A stretch of 64,000 nt of DNA from Lojkania enalia. Its lineage: Eukaryota > Ascomycota > Dothideomycetes > Pleosporales. Shown here piece by piece: positions 57,505 through 64,000 of this stretch. A model generated the notes under the pieces. It saw only the letters and a program-made list of their open reading frames with translations. It had not been told where the DNA came from and ran no database searches. The DNA lies in NCBI GenBank assembly GCA_010094045.1, contig ML986596.1, forward strand, positions 277,276-341,275, in the 5' to 3' direction. The position numbers and the translations under genes are program-made. Position 1 is the first letter of the stretch. Each line of letters opens with the position of its first letter.

Positions 57505-58235
57505 GAAAAGAAAATTAGGAAAACCAGATGTCGTGAAAAGGGGGCTTCAACGGATTCCGATTTACTTGAATAGCGTACGTACATATATGCTGGTAATCAA
57601 TTCCGGGGCTGGCCCGACCGCCTGCACACAGCAATTCTATACAACCTATACACACCCAGATCTAGATCTCGTAACCGCACAAAGGGTCCCTATCCTCCAA
57701 ACAGTACACCCGCCTGCCTTACATAGCAAGTCTAGGCCGCAATAGCCAAGGCCCGCAGTTCTATTCAGCTGCGCCGGGTTCGCAAAAATCACCGCCAGTA
57801 GCGTAGACAGGGTAGCCGAACGTTGTGATCCATAGACTCCGGTCGAGTAGATAGGATAATCAATCAATAGCGTACCTACTACCTACTTAGCTGGTTTCAA
57901 CCTACCAAACCCGTTTTCCACCTACTGCATAACATCCTAATCCCATCTCACAGCATAAGAAAATAGCCTATTGACATCCATGCCCTAGCTACAACACTAT
58001 TTCTTCGCTCCTCGCCCAGAAAGCTAAACAAGATAAAAGGCCAATAAAGCACACTACATCAACATCCAGGTCTTTGGGCAAAATATTATTTATTGATTGA
58101 TTTATTGGCATTTAGGTAGGTGGGCCTGCGGCCGACCCATTCTATTTGTACAGCCCAAGCTAGCTCCTTTGCTTCAGGACAGATGGAGGGGGTATCATTT
58201 GGTACAAGCAAAGGGAAGCATCATAGTGATACAAA

Positions 58236-58301
58236 GGGGGGGGGGCCCGCGCCCGACAACTTGGGTCGTGACATCTTGACAAAAAAAAAAAAAAAAAAAA
58301 A
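58236..58301. repeat. G10 tract and A21 tract
   Basis: Ten G run straight into CCCGCGCCCGAC, then about 35 nt later come 21 A. These are simple-sequence tracts with no identified gene between them. Confidence 0.85.
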
Positions 58302-59212
58302 CCCAATTTGTGTACGTAGGCGTACAAGTGCCATATCACTCAACTTCCAACAACGCAACACAACACCAACCCCTCATCCCGCAAAAGAAAGTTCGTGCGC
58401 AGTCTGAATAGACTAAGATGGAAAATATTATGGGAAGCGACTTTTGCGATAGAAAAAAAAAAAACCCCAAAATATGTGACCCAATGATTCAGTGATAGAA
58501 GACAAGCTTCGTAGCATTTCCCCTTTCAAACCTTTAGTCGTACATATTCCCGCCAAAATGGTAGGCCTCGCCATTTACGGGAACCAGGACAATTAAGTAA
58601 GAAAACTATGTACCCTCAAAAACCCCAAAAGTTTCCCAAGGCCTAATTTTCGGCCATATCATCACCCCCGTCTAATATTGTTCGCTTTTTACGTCCCAGA
58701 AATTTCATCGCACTAAACTCATTTCAAGTCATCACTCCGCCAGCTAGAACGCTCGACAGAGAAAGTCAAAAAAGATTACCGAGACCAAGAAGACAATCAG
58801 AAACGGCACAATAAAGAGAATTAGAGAGTCGAAAAAATAGACAGTAGAAATGAACACTCTCAGGACGCCGAACCGTATCCGCCGTATCCGGTCCGACCAG
58901 CAAACTGGATGCGATATCTGAACGCCGAACTCAGCCGGTTTGCCTATGAAAAGCCTTGCAGCAGCTGTATGCACTGCGGCATGCGCTTCAAGAATGCGCA
59001 GTCCTGTAAATGGAAATAATCTGCGGATTAAAACGTTCTCGACTGAATAGAAGTAGTCGACTCAAAGCGACCAACAATGGTTGTAAGGATCCAGCACGGT
59101 CTGGAATGTGCTAGTCGAGGCCAGGATCGGGAGTGCCGAGCCGCGGGCCTCGGCGGAAGCCACGAGCGGAGAAGCTTCGTGTATCTAGCGAAAATTTTCA
59201 TGCAATGTGCGA

Positions 59213-61531
59213 TTAGTCGTGGTTCCCTCCGCGGCGCCTATGCTTGCCGGGGAAGTCGATTTCTGGATGGACGACACGCTATGATAGGTGTTAGCAGGCC
59301 TAATGCTTGTGGTTCCGCCTGTGGTGTACACGTACCATGTGGCGAGTTAAGGCATCGTTTCGCGAAAACGTCTTCTCCTCGACGCAAAGTGCGCATCGGA
59401 CTTTCTGCTTACGCGCGTTGTGGATTGTATCTTCATGCCTTGTGAGATCGTACGGGCGAGAGAATATCGTATTGCAAGGCTTTCCCGTCGTGGGGTTAAT
59501 GCGCTCGCACTTGTGAGGCCCCGCCTGCGAATTGCGCTCCAGAAGAGCCGCTGATGTCATGCCGGAGCCAACGCTTGCGGCATTTGCATTGCGATGACCT
59601 TCGCGTTTGTGCTTTTGCAGCTTCTGCGGAGTTTCGAAACGCTGCGTGCAGCCGTGGTATGTACATGAGTAGGTACCTGTGTCTGCGGTTGATGAAGCGG
59701 GCTTTTGAAGGAGCTCGCTCGACTGACTGCCCGTGTCAGGGCCAGCCTCACTCGCGCTCGACTCCATCGACGTGAGATGTGCCGGGAACTCCGGGTTCTG
59801 ATCAGATGCCGACGGCATGTTATTGGACGCACTGCGGTACTGGGATGTAGCGAAAGGCAGGCCGTGCATGTTCCCCGATATGGCCGGGGGAGCAAAGGCA
59901 AAGGACGAAGTGGGTGGTGAAGGCCCGGCGGATGTTGCTGAGAAGTTTGGAGAGAATTGTGGTGTCACCCAGCTGCTTCTTCGGTAAGACCCCGATGTTG
60001 TGTCGAAGCTGGATTGGGTGGCGTTTCTATATTGGTCGCCACCGTTGTATTGGTGGTCGTACTCGCTTGCGCCACTGTCCGGGAACAATGGCACCTTCGA
60101 CTCATCATCAGCCTCCCGGTAATCCAGTAGCGCGTCCTTCGGTGAGATCGTTTTCGGTTGAGCCTCTTCGCTTGTCGGGATTTTTTGCTTCATTGCGTAA
60201 GCCGCATCAGCCTCAACATTCTGCTCACGTGCCTGAGCAGCGGTCCCAACCCTCATGCGTGGAGAGCTGAAAGAATTGCTAGGCTGAATGAACGGTGAGT
60301 TCTGACGGAACGGCGAGACACCGCGTGAAATGGTCGAGCTGGAAGGTGACTGTGACCGCGCGTCCTGCGCCGCCTGCAGCCTGCGCTGTACGATATCGTT
60401 AGGGTTGTTGCTTCGATATGGCGACAACAGTGATGCGCTCGTGGCAGGCTTGTTTTGGGGCATCGAATGCTGTTGTCCGACCATGCTGCTTGGATCGTAG
60501 AAGCTGTCGAGGGCAGCATCTGTGTATGTCCTTTCGAACTTCGGTAGGGGGCGGAGGTCTGATTCATCATCGTAAGTAAGGAACTGATCGAATAGCCACG
60601 AGTCGACCTTCAGGAGAGTCTCACCAGTAGGAGGCACCTTGAACCTGTCGTCATAGTCGTCGCCGTGAGCCGTGTGAGGGGTCGCCGGCGAGTCATGTCC
60701 ATAACTTGATACTGAATGCCTGGCTGAGTGCCCAAAACCTGGTACGTCCTCTTCAGGAACGTGTTGGTCCATGAGCGCCTGCTTCATCGATAGATGAGCT
60801 GCCATAGTGGAATCCATACCCGGCGCGTTCGAGGTGAAGTTGGGGTTGAAATTGGAAGCCATGAAAGTATCCTGAGTCGGAGTATGGGTAGGAGTGGGTA
60901 AATGATGGTTCGAGAAGGCTCTCGACGATTCGTCAGCGCTGGTAGATGAGTCAGTAATGAGAGCTGAGGACGATGGCAAATTCTCGGACCGCGCGACATA
61001 CCTGTAGCCTGTGGTAGGGCCGACAGCGTGGTACTGTGAGCTACTGGATCCTATCGACGAGGATGACGATGCGCGGTGATGCGTCGCTCCTGCGCGACTG
61101 TGTACGGGTGTCTGCAATGTCTGGTTGCCCAACTGCCCATTGTTCGCAAATGTATTCCAGTTGTCGAGGCCGGCGGCGGTGGCGTTACTCGTCGGCAGCA
61201 TAGAGGACTGTGAAAAGGCGGGGGGAAGTTGCGGTGTAGGGGTTGACTGCTGAATCCTAATCGCAGGGTTCGAAAAGTCGAATGCGGCCGTCGTCATGAA
61301 CGGGTTGGGCTCCGAGGAGAGCGCGTTGTCGACGATGACGGGCGCCGCGAAGGTCTGCTGTTGCTGGGCCTCGAGATAATCGTGCAGTAGTTTCTGGTTG
61401 TTAAAGATCTGGTGGGCAGAGAGCTGCTGAGATAGTTGGTCGAGGGAGAGTTGCTGCGATGGTGGTGGTGAAGGTAGGGTCGATGAGGTGTGCGGTGGTA
61501 TGTGCTGACGTCGTTGAGGTAGTGCCAGCAT
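59213..61531 (-). CDS. C2H2 zinc-finger transcription factor, Rpn4-like
   Basis: Two exons, 61531-59336 and 59278-59213 (753 aa). The 57-nt intron (donor GTACGT, branch GCTAAC) splits the last finger: ALTRHM joins RVVHPEIDFPGKHRRRGGNHD. Without splicing the frame would read into MVRVHHRRNHKH and lose the conserved tail. The start is the ATG before LALPQRRQHIPPHTSSTLPS; an upstream ATG (61561) would add ten residues. Most of the protein is low-complexity Gln/Ser/Pro with acidic patches (for example DSWLFDQFLTYDDESDLRPL near 320), as expected for activation regions. The C-terminus has a finger (C-x4-C-x12-H-x4-H in YSCTYHGCTQRFETPQKLQK), then KPCNTIFSRPYDLTRHEDTI and EKTFSRNDALTRHM. The FSRPYDL-RH..TIH block is characteristic of yeast Rpn4, the activator of proteasome genes, so a proteasome-stress role is inferred. 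Confidence 0.9.
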
Positions 61532-61561
61532 TCTGTCGGAAGGGAAAAGGTAAGGGACCAA

Positions 61562-64000
61562 GCCGGGTGGCGAGATAGTTTTATACGTAGCGAGCGACTA
61601 GTTGGGACTCGGGTGGACTGGCCGAATAGTCGAACCTGGATGAGGTGATCCTAACGATGGAACGCAGTGGAAGGCTAACGGTAGACCGGCTACGTTCGGA
61701 GGCTCGGATCTAAGAATTTGTCTACGGGCCGGTAATGATTGTAAAATTGCTGAGCGAGTGCGGTTCTCGGCCTTGGTGTGGGTGCTGAACCTGCGCGGGA
61801 TTTCAACTTCTTTCATATCTGTGCTTGCGTCATAGCAGGCCGGGGTTGCAGCACCTGGCGCCGATCGTCTCCTTCTAGAAGCCGCCTAAAAGCGCCCGTT
61901 TCTGCAGGGCAACTGCATGCACTCTTGCGCCGAGGGCTGTGCACTTGCAGCATCGCGCGCCCATACCACTCAAAAATTTTTTTTTGCAAGCCTACAGAGA
62001 GTGCCAAGCGCGCCAGCCCCGGTCGGCTTCGATCCGACGCAGGGAGCGTCTTCCCCTCAAGTGAAACGATCTCCATGGGACAAGAATAACGCTCAATAGA
62101 CCGTCAGCACGCTATCCTCGCGGCACCCTCGTCACAACGTGCGAAGCGAACTAGGCTGCAATTCGGCATCTATCTCGGGGCCCTTAACGATTGACGCCTC
62201 GCACGGTACATTCTTCGGCAGGAGCAGGCGGCTTCGGGCATCGCTGCGTGCTGGCATGCTGTCTTTCTCAGCGGACGAATCGCTTTAGCGATGCCCTCCT
62301 CGGCAATAGCGTCGTCTGCATAAGTATTTCCTATAGGCCCAGTGTGCCAAAGCGAGGCTTCAGAGGAAAGCCACATAGCGTGTACAAAGGTCACATGCTG
62401 TGGCGCGTGACCAGCACGCCAATTTTTTTGATAATCGTTATTGGGTCGAATGCTTCCTTTCAGCTGATGTGCCATCGTGACGCGCAAGAATGCAGAGAGC
62501 AATATAGGGAGCCCCTGTGTCGATAGCCGCGGTATCGTCGTGTGTCTCCCTTTTTTTGAACGACACAAGCTGAAGATAGTACCAGACGAGAGCCACCCGC
62601 ACGAGACCTAAGCTACTGGTAAATGGAGTATACACTTAGCGTAGCCAAGGAGATACTCGAAACTGAGGACGGCCCCTAACTAACCATTGCGCCGAGAAAT
62701 CTATCTGTACCAAACTAGCCGGCGTACCACAACGAGCTGTGGTCGCAGATCAGCCAGCGATACCCCACGATATTGGCGCGCGATCTGTCCCAAAAGATTA
62801 GGTCCTGCCGATATGGGTGCAAAAAAAATAAAGAATTTCTATGTCGTGCAACACAATGTCCAGCGGAGTGTCCGCGCATTCAGGAGTACTGGCAACACAG
62901 CCAAAAACAAGACGCAGCACCGTTGCAATCACTGGCTTGGGGTGACAGAGCGCAAAACGTGGTGTGTGGAGAAAAGGGCTCGAATCAGGCAAGTACACGC
63001 CATGTGGCTGCAGAGGTGATTGGGCAGGATTGGCAGGGCCCGTGGCTGTGCAGCCCTATGCGCACCCGTCCCAACGTCCCCACGGCCACTCCGGTTGGGC
63101 CTCGACCTCCGCAGACTGTCGCATCGAGAGGTGTCAACGACGGAAATCCCATGTGGTGGTAGCACTTCCATTGCACTAGCCACAACCCTGAGCCACTTGT
63201 CTGCAATGCGGCCCCCCGCGGCTTCGGACTGTTGGAAACCGGCGGTACATAAGTTGCTACAACTAGCCGACCTCAGTGTCGGACCCCTCGCTCAAGCGCC
63301 ATGCGCCCTCGTCGTGCTGCAATGACATCACGACCAAGGTTGTGTCCGCGTCCGGCAATACCGCAAATCAGCCAAATTCCCTGTGCAGCGCATTTTGCTT
63401 CACATTTCTATTTTTGCAAGCCATGGCAACCGCTGCAGCATCCGTTCCCTGATTCTCAGTCCACCATCTTGTTTTTGAACAGCAGAGGCACGCACATCAA
63501 TATGTACGTACTAGGAGCGGCGGATTCCGCAGCCCCATCCGGCAAGGATCGACGCACCGCGGGACTTGCTCCCCGCTCAGTGTTTGGACCGGATAGCGGC
63601 CACTATCTACGTTTGTGATGCTAGCGTATCTGCCATCAAGCCCACACAACCAGGGTCTCCGTACCCAAGCTATCACCACCTTGCTCCGTGGTGCATAAAC
63701 ACCACGATGGCTGCCCCTTTCCTGTTATCAACGGCGATCATGACGCCTAAGGCACCAGACAATACTTTTGCGGCAGAATCTGAGAGAACAGAAGAGCACA
63801 AACTCCCCAATCCGTAGCGCTATTGGTTTCTTCATTCGCCCACACCGCTCACGCTATCCGCCTTGATTTCTATTCTTTGCAGTAGTTCCTCTCCTTTCCC
63901 TTAGAAACAGGCTCAAATGCAGGGTACCGTGGAACGCCGCGTGTATGCATTGTTGCATATGCAGGGCAGTGGCGAAAACTCCACCGCCCAACCAACCCGA
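61562..64000. other. 2.4-kb region without a recognisable gene
   Basis: Upstream DNA of the zinc-finger gene and beyond. Many short overlapping frames, none with a domain. Stress-regulator genes often have long promoters and leaders, which could account for part of it. A gene crossing the right edge cannot be excluded. Confidence 0.4.

Larger units (their letters stand above)
56155..59212. other. 3-kb region without a recognisable gene
   Basis: The left part (to about 56.6 kb) is AT-rich like the decayed segment before it; the rest has ordinary composition. No domain-bearing frame. Homopolymer tracts are listed separately. The stretch nearest 59.2 kb is the 3' flank of the zinc-finger gene; a hydrophobic 76-aa frame there (58744-58974, minus) is not supported. 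Confidence 0.4.

Noticed and set aside
58744..58974. 76-aa minus-strand frame with a strongly hydrophobic tail.
   Set aside because: It lies downstream of the zinc-finger gene in AT-rich sequence; the hydrophobicity follows from T-rich codons, with no other support.
62022..62038. Perfect hairpin GTCGGCTTCGATCCGAC resembling a T-arm.
   Set aside because: No matching acceptor, D- or anticodon arms within 100 nt on either strand.

Overview
This is a nuclear segment from a filamentous ascomycete (Pezizomycotina). The evidence is genes split by many short GT..AG introns (mostly 44-94 nt) with CTRAC/TACTAAC-like branch points, plus typical fungal families: HET-domain proteins, an SAT/Pth11-type rhodopsin-fold protein, an EthD-like protein, GPI-anchored wall proteins, a PNGase A-type amidase and an Rpn4-like C2H2 regulator. 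Exons were joined by hand from splice signals and frame. For nearly every gene the joined exon lengths sum to a multiple of three. I see no phage, CRISPR, prokaryotic operon or intact transposon.

Layout. 0.5-7.2 kb: a HET-domain gene (+), an F-box gene (-) and a DMT/EamA transporter (-). 7.2-11.3 kb: no recognisable gene. 11.3-13.9 kb: a PNGase A-like membrane protein and a 97-aa conserved fungal protein, both (-). 16.4-17.2 kb: a mitochondrial DUF1279 protein (+). 17.2-21.4 kb: eroded, gene-free DNA. 21.4-25.3 kb: a PLC-like GPI protein, a small two-helix membrane protein and an EthD-like protein, all (-). 27.6-32.4 kb: a rhodopsin-fold protein (+), a basic protein with a CRIB-like motif (-) and HEM2 (+). 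32.76-32.91 kb: a tRNA-Trp(CCA) gene (-) interrupted in its D-loop. 34.0-37.6 kb: a DENN protein with an embedded C1 zinc module (-).

40.1-53.7 kb is the dense housekeeping block: TRAPPC13 (-), a compact SET protein (+), a UPF0662 protein (-), ribosomal P1 (+), a dead HET gene (-), a GPI wall protein (+), and ALG11 (-) head to head with a COX18-type insertase (+). 53.7-59.2 kb is decayed and contains fragments of one unrecognised gene. 59.2-61.5 kb holds the Rpn4-like regulator (-). No gene is seen from there to the end.

The genes do not form one pathway. Housekeeping functions (haem synthesis, N-glycan assembly, ER-Golgi traffic, cytochrome oxidase assembly, translation, proteasome control) are interspersed with fast-evolving accessory genes and decayed DNA. 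The most unusual item is the tRNA-Trp gene: every arm is recognisable and it has the expected small anticodon-loop intron, but a 67-nt segment bounded by GGTA repeats splits the D-loop.
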